From Trochalopteron elliotii (Eukaryota > Chordata > Aves > Passeriformes > Leiothrichidae), in contig JANPWX010000038.1 of NCBI GenBank assembly GCA_024734555.1, forward strand, positions 3,606,758 to 3,670,757: a stretch of 64,000 bases of DNA. Reading direction: 5' to 3'. This document shows, piece after piece, positions 1 through 12,130 of the stretch. The notes under the pieces were generated by a model. That model worked only from the letters and a program-made list of their open reading frames with translations. It had not been told where the DNA came from and did no database searches. The number at the start of each line of letters is the position of its first letter. Position 1 is the stretch's first letter. A program made the translations under genes and the position numbers.

Positions 1-3000
1 ATAAAACATTGTGGCTCCCCGCATTATAGAAGGATCCATCCAGAACTTTGTTGTGGTCTGTTGGCAAACTGCAAAACCCCCTTGGCAGCAGCCAGCTGGC
101 CTGTACCTGTTTGTGCCAAGTGATCAATTTGAATGGCTCTTTATGAGTCTGAAATCCCATCTGCTCTGCTTGTGAGGAGGCAGAAGGCACTGTACATAAG
201 TGACCAATGTTCAAAGAAAGAGTGGCTTCGTGAACCATAACAAAACATCATCCTGATGCCAGAGAAAGGCTTTCCCCTCTATTGAAAAGGCAAGATTCAG
301 TCTTGAGAGTTGGCTTCATGTTAGAACTGTAAACAGTTCCTATTTTATAACCATGCAAGTATGTAGCTTGTTATATTTTCATCCAGAGTCTGTAGGGGTT
401 CTTTTTCTTGAAGAATTTGTTCAAAGCCTGTGCATACCTCTGGAGGAATGAAAGAAAATTAGTTTGTTCTTCATTATTGCTGTTTGCAATNTGTCATTCT
501 GCCACTTGCATCATGTACCTCTCCTTCAGTCTTCAAAACAACACATGCCATACAGATTTATATTTGCACCACATGATGTTGCATTAACGTTGGGAGCTAG
601 AATGCATGTCGAGGGCAAATTATCACCATCACTCATTTTTATTTTATTTGATTTCCTGCTACATGCTATTGGTGATTAATGCATTTGTAACTTGCACTGC
701 TTGGTTTTATGGAGTGTTATGGCTGGTAGCATGCTATAAAGCAAGGCAATTTAAGAAAAATGTTACAAACACTGAATGCTGCACATGTTTGTCCTCACCG
801 TACTAAGTAGGTGAAGTTTATTTTATTTAGTTTTATATATTTTCCCAATTATGTTCCCCAGTTTTCTTGTTTGAAACCTTAAGACTCTCAATGGAATCAT
901 TTGAACTTAGAAACCACAGATATTTTCCTCCAACACTGATAGTCAGAAACATCCCAACACCCATTTTTATTTAGTGCTAAATTGCTTTTAGAGCAAATAA
1001 GCTGGATTTTTCTACCATTAGGATTTCAAAGCTGGGTAGGGAGAAAGTATCTCTTGTGATGACTATTTTAACATATTTTTCCTGGAAGCATTAAAAAAAT
1101 ATGCAGCATGAAATGGAGCAGCACAAACCATTTGGAGAATACATTTAGAGCAGGTGTACAGAGCAGCTTCAGACAGCCATAATATGGCAAAGCTATCAAC
1201 ATGTGGTAGTACATCTCTACTAAAATTCCTGGCAGTGTAGTAGGCATTGGAGGGTAGCACCTGGAAGCCTGGCAAATGAACTACAAGGAGAGAATATATG
1301 ATGGGGCAAGGTAACCTTCCAGCCAAGGGCAGCTGTGGGCAGATGGCCAGGATAGAACCTGAACAGGGGCCTAAAATCTGCATACTTCAGTGGGATATGG
1401 GCATAAGGAATGACTGCTTTTTCAGACCTACCAAAAATATTCAAAAGGTCATAGGAAGTCATGGGCATGTGGGCAGGACACACCCTAATAATAATGGAAG
1501 TGCCCATATTATTGGATATCCGCCAACAGGGGACAGGCTTAACATAGGCACTGTGCCATGGTCTCTATAGTGTTACTTGACTTCCTTATGCTCCATACTG
1601 AATTAAAATCTCAACTTTACTGTTTTTAGGAAGGGTTATGAATCCCACTTTATAGGTAGAGAAAATGAAGCATTAACTTGCTCAAGGCAGTTGTAAGAAA
1701 AGCTGAAACAGAGCCATGGACAGAACTCAAATTACTTGCACCCCAAGGAGTTGCTGTTAGCATGGGGTTCACCATCTTCCCAAGCAGGAATGAAACTGCA
1801 GAAGGAAAACAGTTCCTTGGTTCTGTGCATAGGATGCTCTAAAGACTCTGCAAGAATGGTGTTAGCAGATGTGTGATATTCATCTGCAGAATTCAGAACC
1901 TGAGGTCAAAGGCAAAGAGTATTCATCTGCTAGCAAAACAATAAGGAATTTTTTAAGCCAGATTTGTTTTATTCCTTTTGTGCTGAAATATCCTTTGGCC
2001 ATCCAGTATCTACTGGTATTGAGAAGGAAACAGATTCTGTCTGTGGAACTTTGACTCACACTGTGAAATGTGTCAGTACCATTCCCCAATATACAAATCT
2101 GGACTTACTGGGCTGAAGTGTTTTCTCATATAAAATAATTGGTTCCACTGAAGTAATCAAGTCTTGTAGGACTTACTCTTGTAAAACTTGTGTTATGGCA
2201 TTCAGAGGAAATGAAGGCAGTCCCGTAACTGCAAAAAGGAACTTTTTTTCAGAGCAGCTACTTACTCTTTTGTAATTTCATTGGAAAATATTTTTTTAAG
2301 TGCAAGTGTGCACTTAAGAAGGAGCAACAATAAGTGAGACATCTCTGAAACCAATCTACAAAGGAATTTCAGCTGAACGCTTTTCTGAAAGAAGCAGCTT
2401 TTTTAGGCCTTGAGAAAGTAAGCAGGCCAACCCAAGTGCACAGTGTAGACAGTAGGAGACCTTCTGAACATAGTGGTAATTGAGCAGGGCTCAAATGCTG
2501 CCCAAAGCATGACTGATAAGAGCACCAGAAGCACCAGAACGTGAGTGTGCAGTGAGGCCAGTGCAGCCCCAGTTGCAGAGCCAAGGAACCATGATGCAGA
2601 AAGTCAGAAGAGGAACTGGGGTGGGAGGACCAAAAGGGATTGTTTCTGACTGCATGAAGAAAGAGCCAATTCAGTCTGCACCTGTTCTTACCAGCACAAG
2701 GGATGGGAGCAAAAGATTGGAGTGGGAGTAGGGAGAGATAAAGAGTCCCTGCACAGTTGAGAGGAAGAAGAATCTTATGCTGGAGTACCTGAAGGGAGAT
2801 AACAGCTAAGACTTTAGGCAATGCCTGAAAAATTGAACCAAGAGGTCTTGGGCAGACATAGACATTTTCAGACTTTACATGCATCCACAGGAGACAGCAT
2901 ATGTGTCTCACACCTCCAAGTGGAAAACAGAGAAAATAGATGAGGATGTGGTTGGCTAATCAGTTAGCCTGACAGGGGATTAGATGTGAGCCCAGAGGGG

Positions 3001-5750
3001 TATTTCTTCCCTCTGAGGGCTTATGGAGCTGGAAAGTTGAGTTCTTATCAGCAGGATACAGCATCTTGTGTCTGCTTCAAAGTTGATTTATAGTTGAGTA
3101 TTAAAGGAAATGTTCATATCCCTCTACTGCATTATAAGTTCTTTGGCTTGCTTTTCAGAAGAGATCAGCTTGTAAAGGTATCATGCTTCTTTACATCTTA
3201 GGCACACCTTCTTTGCTGTTGATGCTTTTTGATTTGACCAGGCTTGTTTTCCTCAGTCTTTGCACTCTCCACCAGCAGAAGTCTGAGGACAGGGGTCAGA
3301 GTCTGGTCTGTTACGTATTTCTCTTGCCATCTGTAAGGCTACCACTTAGAACAGTGTTTTGTCTGATATAAAAATGGACCCAGTAGATGTGGGACTGAAA
3401 GTTTGAGCTCATTTCAAATAGGCCACTACCAAGCATTCACTGAGAATTATGGTTTTTAACATCTTCAGAAGCTCTCACTAATATCACTGCAGTGGATTAC
3501 ATGATGGAATTGCAAGTGATGGACACATATCTAGCTTGCTGGCTTTATTCTCTTGACAGTGTTTCCTGGCAGATTTGATTTTTGTACTGCTTCTTAAGGG
3601 AAGTGCTGCTGAATTTAGCTTGCTATTTTGAAGTGATTTGGGGTGTAGGTGGATGGTTTGATATCCCTGAAGAGAGAAAGAGGCTGTCAAATACCCTTGT
3701 TTTGTTCTAGTACTTAAATTTTGTTATTCCTTGACCTCAAAAGAGCATCCCATGTCAGCATATTGCTCTTTCCTCTTTGTTATGTATTAGATTTTGCTAA
3801 GTTGCTCCATTTTTCTGGTATGTGTGGAATAATTCTTGTTAGAAGAGTGTCTGGAATTCTTTTGAACGTTCCAATTTTCTCAAGTATTTCTTACATTTCT
3901 TCTGATTTTTTCTATTGCATCTTCAGTGCAGCTCCATGATGACAAAGTTGCAATAAGTTTTAGGAGTCCTGACCATGTTTTAATCAGCTTCTTTCTTCAT
4001 TTGAGCTGTTGGAGTTGACCTTTTTGGTTATTGTGTGACAGTTGGTTTGTTTGGGGTTTTTTTTAAGAAAGAAATATCTAAAATTTGTGTGACATTATGA
4101 TTAATCATAGATGAATTTGTGGCATTTGTACATATGGACTATTGAACCATGGCAAGCTGAGAATCTTTCTTGCTAAAGTACCACATTAGTTCCAGGAACT
4201 CCTGAAGAATTCCTAAGCTTCCATCTCAGTCTTATTCAAATCTTGGCTTGACTTTAATATGTTCTCATTCTATACCTACACACTGACAGCTGCAGTGAGA
4301 AACACATCATTGGGATTTGCAATGTCTGCCAACTTCGTGACAGCCCTCTGTAATTTTGATTCTCTCCTAGGCAGTGTCTTTCAGTCATAGGTAAGGTACA
4401 TTTAGAGAAATGAAGCATGGGCAGAGGTGCTTGCATATCTAGTATTAGACTTTTTAGGTGCTCTCAATGGAGAAGAATGTGGTCTTCAATATTTTGGCTT
4501 ATATTTACTTAGGATAAATCTACTTACCTGCTCACTAGAGGACTGAAATATTTGGATTGCATTCCAGTGTTTCAGTGTGGATTTTTGTTTTTTTTTCCTT
4601 CAAAGGTTCATGTAGTACCTAAGAAATTCTCAGTGTATTTCATGTAATCCAAAGACAAGGAGAAGTCCAGAAGACTCTTCAGCAGTATTGTAATGAAAAA
4701 TAGTTAACAGAGAGACAAAACAAGTATGACTTGGTCATTATAGTTCAGCCACCCAACACAAGATTTAGTACAGAGGGAATTTGGGAAGTATGCAGAGCTA
4801 ACATGCATGTCCATTTTTGCCACTCTTTGCATGGCCATTTCAGGTTTCAGAGAACTGTGAGCTGCTTGTTGTGAATATGTGTGGATGCTCTTCAGTTTCT
4901 TTGCAGCATGCAGAGAATATTTGCATGTGAAAATCTACTGTTACTGCTAAAAACCCTAAAGGTGAATAAATTATTTTTACTGGGAAAGCAGGGAAGAAGA
5001 AACCAAGTGTACTACCAATAGTGTTTGCTGTGTGCCAACTGATAAAAAAGCTCATCGTATGCCATATGACAACCAATTGGAAACTAAATATGTGCCATAT
5101 GCCAAGCAGTTGGAAACTTTGCTCAGTTTTGATGTGGCTATTCTGAAGTAAATGTGCATGAAACAACATATGTTTTTTGTCAGCCAAATGTGTGACAGTG
5201 CCATTTCCAGACTGTGCCATTCAAGTGTGTTATTAAAACTAATATTTGTATTTTTTTTGTTGAAGTGTTCCTCATCAGGTGAAAAAAGGACTCTTCCAGA
5301 ACTCAAAGAAAATTCAACTAAAAGCCACAATCACCCTCCTTTTTGCTTTTGCTTTTTGTTGTTTGTTTTTTTTTTTTTAAATCTCTTCTTTCCTGGCTCT
5401 GTCTAGGCACTGAGTTGTCAATGCTCAGGTGAGATGCCCATTTTCTGCTGGTTCGTTCAAATCCTTGTGCGAGTCCAAACCTGCAGCTGTGGAAGTATGT
5501 ATAAAAATAGTGGGCTGGCTCCAGGCAGCCAGTGAGGGGCTTGCCAGGCCACTCTCACGTGCAGTGCTGTCGTCGCACAACATCCATCAGTCTGCTGCTC
5601 CTAATGTTCCAGAGCATGCCACGGACTTGCGTTTTATTTTCTTTCCATAAGGCACTTGTACAACTCTCATGTCACTCTCGTTTAGAGGGGTGAACCTGAG
5701 ATGGCTCCTCTGTTAAGTGAACCTCTTTCTCCCATTGTTCTCTCCACCAG
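1..5750 (+). other. FHOD3: FHOD3 intron, 3' part
   Basis: No exon with recognisable protein similarity was found here. The stretch is AT-rich with poly-T runs (for example near 5363-5380) and one N at 491. It ends in a pyrimidine-rich tract and CCACCAG acceptor just before 5751. Open frames of 60-180 codons occur on both strands but none resembles a known protein, and none has a convincing exon structure. Confidence 0.7.
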
Positions 5751-6068
5751 TGAGTGCCAGTGAACCTGAACCAGAGACAGAGACAGAACCAGAACCAGAA
5801 CCAGAACCAGAGCAGGAGGCTGAGGCTGAGGCCAAGCAGGGAACGGAGACACCCAAGGAAATAGAGGCTGCAGAGGTGGGACCAGAGAGTGAGGTGGAGC
5901 AAGGACCAGAGAGAGAGCCAGAAGAAAGTGCAATACTCAGTGAAAAGGAGAGGCAGAATGAGGAAGTGAATGAAAAAGACAACTGTTCTGCATCCAGTAT
6001 ATCCTCAGCAAGCAGCACTTTAGAGAGGGAAGAGAGAGAGGACAAGTTAACCAGTGACAATGAAACTG
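5751..6068 (+). CDS. FHOD3: FHOD3 exon: acidic Glu-Pro linker
   Basis: This 318-nt exon follows a good pyrimidine tract and CAG acceptor and ends at a GTAAAG donor. It starts in phase 1 (codon G|TG, Val) and ends with one base, G, that pairs with GT of the next exon to give Gly. The first third is a low-complexity run of alternating Glu-Pro and Glu-Ala built on a CCAGAA hexamer repeat. The rest is acidic and Ser-rich, with SASSISSASS and a terminal SDNETG. It has no catalytic motif. It corresponds to the variable linker between the N-terminal regulatory half and FH1, expected to be disordered. The repeat makes length differences between individuals and species likely. The start lies within the gene, so no initiation codon is expected. 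Confidence 0.88.
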
Positions 6069-9000
6069 GTAAAGTTAAGCTTTTTCAATAATCGTGGGTT
6101 TCTGGTGGAAAAAAATTGTTAAATTAGCAGCTCTGATATTGTGTTAATTAGCTAACAAACCCTTTGCACCTATCTAAGGCTTTCTTCACCGTGGCCAAGT
6201 TTTGTCTACTCTCTGCTTGAACATCCAGACTATATTTGGGTTACTATGTTTGAGGGACAGTAGAGCCTTGATGAAATAAAGTTTCATTTGATTTGAGATA
6301 ATTTTCTTTCCCTAAAATTAATATATTAACTACTGAAGCACCATGTTGCAGAGACTTGCATCTCTAGCTCCTGGAGAATTTATTTAGAATTCTGTACATA
6401 AGTCAGTGAGACAAAGGGCTGTGCTGACATGATTTTTCATGAAGTTCCAGATACCTTTTCTCATCATTATAGTGCAAAAGGAAGGGCACTGAGGGCTGAG
6501 ATGTTTGTTTCTTCCCTTCAGTTCTTCTGTCTTGGTCAGGCTTCAGACAGCAGAGAGAGAAATGCAGGAGCTAGTGAAGATGGGTCTGGGCTGTGGCCGT
6601 CTTTAGCTCGTGTGGAGGAGGCATGTGAAATACACTTTGTCTGGAAAAGACCTGTTTCATGGTGCTCAGGGATTCTAGTCAAGTGCACCACCAGGTACCA
6701 GCCTGAAAAGGCCCAGTGTGGGAAATACCTTAAGTACCAAGTTTCTGCCCAGAAAGATAATGATAACCAGAGTTTGTCATTCAGCCCAGGCAGAGAGGGA
6801 ATAAAAAGCAGATTTTGACTTTGTTGATTATTCTTTTCTCTTTTTTATAGGGAGGTAAAGGAACGTAATGTAATTAGGGCATTTGATTCCCAAGTTTTCT
6901 TTGGTCCAAACCATGGAATGCATTGTCCTATATTTTCTAAATTCTAGATAAGAAAATGAGATGTGCTTCACAGTGTGAAAGGGTCCCGCTCTGTCCTGAA
7001 AGAAGAGGGATAGCTCTGAATCCCAACGATTACCTCACAGACATAAACTGTCAGATTGAATTGTTCAAGTTTAAATCTGTCACTTTTTTTTCTGAGAAGC
7101 ATTACATGAATTACAGCCTAGATTTTAGAGCTCATTTCTTTTCAGTCAGCGCCAAAATTGAGTTACTTAGAATGCTATTGTATTCATAAAGAATGTAGAT
7201 ATATATCTGTAGGAAAGGCTGGGGAGGGATCACACATGAAGGATGTTGCTACACTGTGGCATAGTCCAAGATAGTCCAAGTGCAGATAAAGGAGAACAGT
7301 TGCAAATTTTTTCTCCTTGGCTGTTACCGACCTGTTGCCACTCTAATTTAAAGTCCCTATGTACTTCTGTTAAAAGCTAAGAAATGTACTCTTACTAAAA
7401 TCAACATCTCAAAATTGTCCTACACTACCAGTAGACCAAAGATTTATTTGGCAGTGCTGTATAGGAGGCCTCACGTAGTGATATGTTTGCTCTCTAGTAG
7501 GTGAGGAGTTCTGGAAAGCAAACTAGCACTTTCTCCAGCAGTTCTGACATTCCCAATAAGCATTTTGCCATTTATGAGATGGCCTGTTGGTTCTGCCCAG
7601 GTGCATTGAAGACAAAGGAATAAAACTCTTGGTGCAAGCTTCTTCATTAGCCATCCTGCCAAATTTGGCTTCCAACAAGTCTTGTTTCTTCAATGGTATT
7701 TCAAAACTTTACTTGTGGAGAGGAGGGCAGGAGGTAGCAAGATAGCAAGAGTCTCCACAGAAATGATCTTTGATCAGCCTGGACAGTTGGGGGTGGAACT
7801 GGGGAATGCAAATTACAGACTGTGGGCAAATTCTGATGAGTAGTTTTGCAAAGGGATTAAACACTGGAGGATCCCATCTGGTGAAGCTAAGGGGGTTATA
7901 TCATGTGGGGTTTATGTGATGGATCTTGGGAGCCATCTTGAACATCTTTGAAGGAAAGGCTTGGAGTTAGGGGGAAATCCTCTGTGAGGGCACAAGTGGG
8001 TAAAATCTATGGTGTGGGAAGGAGTTGTCTAGTGATGTTGTCTAGTGAAGCCACCTTAGAGAGAAATCGAAGAGACTGCCTCAGGTGACAAGTAGTGGTA
8101 AGAAAGCAATCCCATGGATCAAGTCTGAAGAAAAATGAGCAGATAATGGGAGCAGTCAAGCCACCTGGAGGAAAGTAGATTGTATCCATTTTGAAATAAA
8201 AGTCTTTCTTTTGTCTGGGGTTAAACCTCTGGACTGACTTTAAAACATGGTTTAGAGCTTGATCTGAATAGAGGCAGGAGTCACTGCTGTCCATACACTT
8301 TGTGCTGCAAGGCCCTACATTTTAATGCAGTGTTGTTTTAAGGGGGGGGATGCGGGGAGCTGTGGGACCCTGGATGTAGATCTCACCAAGAGGACACCTT
8401 ATCGGAGCACAGGTCTAGATATTGTGCTAAGAAAGCAAATCCACTGACAGAGGAAGCCATAAAAGATATTTAAAACTTCAAGGTAGTGAAAAAGGTGAGA
8501 GCATAAGTGAAGAAACCAGGATAAAATGGGAGTTTAAGAAAAAGGAAACCTACAGGTATAAAAGAAAATCTGTAACCACGAGGACCCCCAAAAAAGGCAG
8601 GCTAGCACTCAAAGTAAAATGAAATAAAAGAAGCAGAGTTTATGAAGAATGTATTAATAAAATATGTAAGGACTACGGGGAACAGAAGGTATTCCATACA
8701 GGAAATACAGTAAGTGTGAAGAATTATCATTGTTGCATGTTTAATCACTTTATCTGACGCCCACTGGAAAAAGGAGCACCATAATTTTTAGACACATTAT
8801 CCACATCGGTTAGCAGTATTAAATTTGGGGAAATGGAGTCACAGAGATGCTTACATCATGTATTTTTACAGTTTGACCACTATAATTTGTTATTTATGGT
8901 GCTGTCTCAAACATGGTATTTTGCATATTATTGGTGAGAAAAGCAGTAGTCAGAAAGATGAAGCTTCATTACAGTGAAATGTTAAATGAATGTGATGTGG

Positions 9001-9797
9001 GAAAGCCAACAGTCTTTCAACACTGACATATAACGGGGAGGTTAACAGTGGTTGATGAGCAGCATATTCAAAATTATTTTATAAAGGTTCTCATATTATA
9101 AGCACCTTTTAAAATCTTTCTTATGCTTACACTCATTGAGTTGCCCTGAGAGCTGTACCCTGGATATGCAGCCTGCTTTGGAATTCCAATAGTCTATGTT
9201 GTGAAGATGACCCAGTTACCCAGACAGGGCGTTCTGAGGGTCTGAGAGCTGCCCTTCCCTAGCCAGCAGAGTGGGAGGAGGAGGAGGAGTAAACAGCTAC
9301 ATGTTGATCTTGACATCAGGCAAGGAAGATCTCTTTCATATGAAAATTTTCCTGAGGTTGTTCCGGTACATGGCCAGATGAAGAATACATTGATAACCTG
9401 TTTTGTGTCATTGTCATGATATTTAAGCCCCATACTGGGATACGAAAGGTTGTGAGAATTTATGCACAGTATAAAATAAGCTGAGGTAGCAAGGACAAAA
9501 TGAAACCTGACAGATTTCAGGAGAAACCTGAACATTCAAATCCTGAAAGTTATTTAGTCCCTCCCAAGCTACATATTATGCTCTACTCCCCTTCCTTTTT
9601 TCAGATGTACTCCCAACACATCAAGATCAGGCCGTGTATCAGTGCTGTATCTTATTTCAAAATTTTCACAGTAACTGCTTACCCACTTTCAAACTAGTTG
9701 TACATGGGTCCCCAGAATTTTTGTTTGGTGGGTTGAAGAGTGTTCTTGGTGCTCTTCCTTCCCTTGACTCTTGCTGTCCCTGTGTGTGTGATTGCAG
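6069..9797 (+). other. FHOD3: FHOD3 intron (3.7 kb)
   Basis: A phase-1 intron between the acidic-linker exon and the FH1 exon. It begins GTAAAG and ends ATTGCAG. I saw no exon, RNA gene or clear transposon in it. It has a G-run near 8342-8349 and several AT-rich patches. Confidence 0.8.
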
Positions 9798-10687
9798 GTC
9801 CATGGTCACAGACCATTCAGGATGCTGGTGTGAATGAGCAGTGCAGCAACATCCTCAACAACAAGCGGTTTATGCTGGACATGTTGTATGCCCATAACAA
9901 AAAGCCCAAAGATGAAGAGGAGAAGGAGCTGGAGGCGAAGGAGGAAAAGAAGGAGACGGAAGAAAGCGAGGAGTCACTCACTAGCCTAGCCAGCAGGATC
10001 TCTATTCTTCAGGCCACAAAGCAGGCCAAAGATGAAAGTGTCAAGAAGATGGAGATTGGAAATCTGGATAACCAAGGCAGTGTGAAAGCCTTTGCAGAAA
10101 AATTCAACAGCGGTGAGCTGGCTAAGGGGACAGCAGTGCCTGAAGATGAAATCAGTGAACAGGTCCCTGAGAAAACACCAGCACAGACAAAGAAGGAATC
10201 TGATTACATCTGGGATCAGCTCATGGCTAATCCTCGAGAACTTAAAATCAAAGACATGGATTTTACAGACTTGGGGGAGGAGGATGATGTAGATGTGTTG
10301 GACATGGATATGGGTCCTGGGGACTCCCTTGTTCCCCCTCCTCCACCTCCACCTTCTTTTCTGGGTTTGCCTCCTCCACCTCCTCCCCCCTTGTTTGGAT
10401 GTCCGCCTCCACCTCCACCCTCTGCTAATTTATTGGCTCCTCCTCCACTGTTCAGCACTCCTCAGGGTTTAGGGTCACCCCAGGTTTCTAGGGGTCAGCC
10501 AGCATTTATAAAGAAGAAGAAAACCATCCGTCTGTTTTGGAATGAGGTACGGCCATTTGAGTGGCAGTGTAAAAACAACAAACGCTGCAGAGAATTCCTG
10601 TGGTCGAAACTGGAACCCATTAAGGTGGACACTTCCAAACTGGAGCATCTCTTTGAGTCTAAATCCAAGGAACTGCCTGTCACAAAG
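9798..10687 (+). CDS. FHOD3: FHOD3 exon: Glu/Lys linker, FH1 and start of FH2
   Basis: This is the largest exon here, 890 nt and about 297 residues. It begins by completing the split Gly codon (G|GT) and continues PWSQT. Residues 18-60 hold the conserved NNKRFMLDMLYAH and a charged, probably coiled-coil stretch of Glu and Lys. The middle has a SDYIWDQLMANP block and an acidic DLGEEDDVDVLDMD segment. Roughly residues 178-225 are FH1: three poly-Pro tracts of six to seven prolines separated by short Leu/Phe/Gly linkers, the site for profilin-actin in formins. From about residue 239, KKKKTIRLFWNEV opens FH2, followed by the lasso-like FLWSKLEPIKVD segment and LEHLFESKSKEL. It ends in phase 0 at VTK before a GTACAG donor. 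The 5' border is ATTGCAG. Confidence 0.96.
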
Positions 10688-11879
10688 GTACAGCTTGTAT
10701 TGCTATTTTTTTGCTATTGTATTGGTATTCATTCTGAATGAGATCTAGGTGATTTATGTTGTTTATATCAAACCAGTGGAAATTACTGGATGTGTTTCTA
10801 GCTTGGCCTATGATGGAAGATATTCCATGGCCTGACACTAGAGATGAGCCCAGGGTGGTGTATGTGCCAAGCTGCCCTCCTGTCTCAGGTCTGCCAGTTG
10901 TGGGATATCGCTCCAGGTGGCAAATACCAACAAATTTTACATTAGGTTATCCACAGTTGAGTGCCAAACTAGATATTGGAATCTGAAATACTTTCTGTTG
11001 CATTCATAAAAAGGTCACAGCATGGTGATTCATATCTGTGTATTTGACAGTTCTTCACTTCGTAATATTTTCCTAATCATTATGTGGAAAGGTTAGAATA
11101 TCAGACGGGATCTGCTGCAGAAAGTCTACACATGTGCTTTTTTCTGAAGGATCAAATTATCATCTGGACCATGTTTACAGCTGAACTCTGCAGGGGTGTT
11201 GAGTTTTTGTTTTATACTGGTGAAAAGGCCTATTTTAAATCTTTAATTTATGCAATGTGGCAATTTTAGGATAGAAGCTGGCACAGGAAATACCTCTGTA
11301 GCTAGGATTCCCTCTTCCTTAGTACTGTTATAAAATAAACTCACAAAGGCTCATGACAGGGCTGTTTAACATTAGAATCAACAACAAAAGGAAGCTTTTT
11401 ATAGTTACATTTAGGAGGAATTTGAAGTAGCATTAAAAAAGTTATTAGCCTAAACATTTGTTTTTCATGGCTACATAAACTTTTTCTTCTAAGCAGTGTA
11501 ATTGGTATCAGGGAAACAATGTTTTTTTCCAGTTAAAATGACAGTAAAAAATGTCCATCTCTCTTAAAATAAATTAATTGCTTGTGTGTTTTCTTTGTAT
11601 GCCTATATGTCTTATAGTAACATTATAACCAGTCACCACCTTAAATATTTTGCTTCTCTTTAACTAGAGAAAGTTGTTATATCTATTATGTATTATGGTT
11701 ATTATTGTTTGCTCCTACTCTGGGGAATCTGGATGTCTCACAGTAAAGGTTCTCTGTGTCACTTGTCCAGTTTATTAACTCAGAATTTTCTAATAGTCAT
11801 TCTTGATCTTCTTGAAGAAGTGGAAACATTGGAATTTCTATAATCAAGCCAAGTACCTAGCAAGCAACAGGTACATAAA

Positions 11880-12130
11880 GAGATGGCTCACGTAGATCTG
11901 CCATCACTGCTCTTAGCTGATTTTTTTTTATGACACAGACGCATGCAAATCTGAAACGTATAGCGTAGCACCTTTAAAAATGCATTTAGCTGATTGTTCA
12001 TCTGGCCAACGCTGAGATTAATTTTTCTCTCTAATTCCTTTTCTGCTGAGGAAGGAATGCTGGTGACGTCATGGCGTGCTACTCCTCATCTCTCTCCCCG
12101 TAAATACAAATCTGCCACAGATGGTTCATA
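11880..12130. promoter_or_regulatory. possible conserved intronic enhancer
   Basis: Inside an AT-rich intron this stretch has an unusual concentration of CpG dinucleotides and recognisable factor sites. These are an octamer ATGCAAAT (11943-11950), an MCAT/TEAD-like AGGAATG next to the CRE, and a full palindromic CRE TGACGTCA (12064-12071). A homeodomain-like TTAATT also occurs. TEAD and CREB sites would suit a muscle gene. This is inference from motifs only: no conservation or activity data are available to me. Confidence 0.3.

Noticed and set aside
2369..2911. 180-codon open frame on the minus strand
   Set aside because: No recognisable domain; the translation is Cys/Leu/Ser-rich without a family pattern, it lies in an intron on the opposite strand, and no promoter or splice structure supports it.
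5672..6060. Ser/Gly and Leu/Trp-Phe rich minus-strand frames opposite the acidic exon
   Set aside because: They are the reverse reading of the Glu-Pro repeat and carry no independent support.
10216..10458. Gly-rich open frame on the minus strand
   Set aside because: It is the antisense shadow of the FH1 proline codons.
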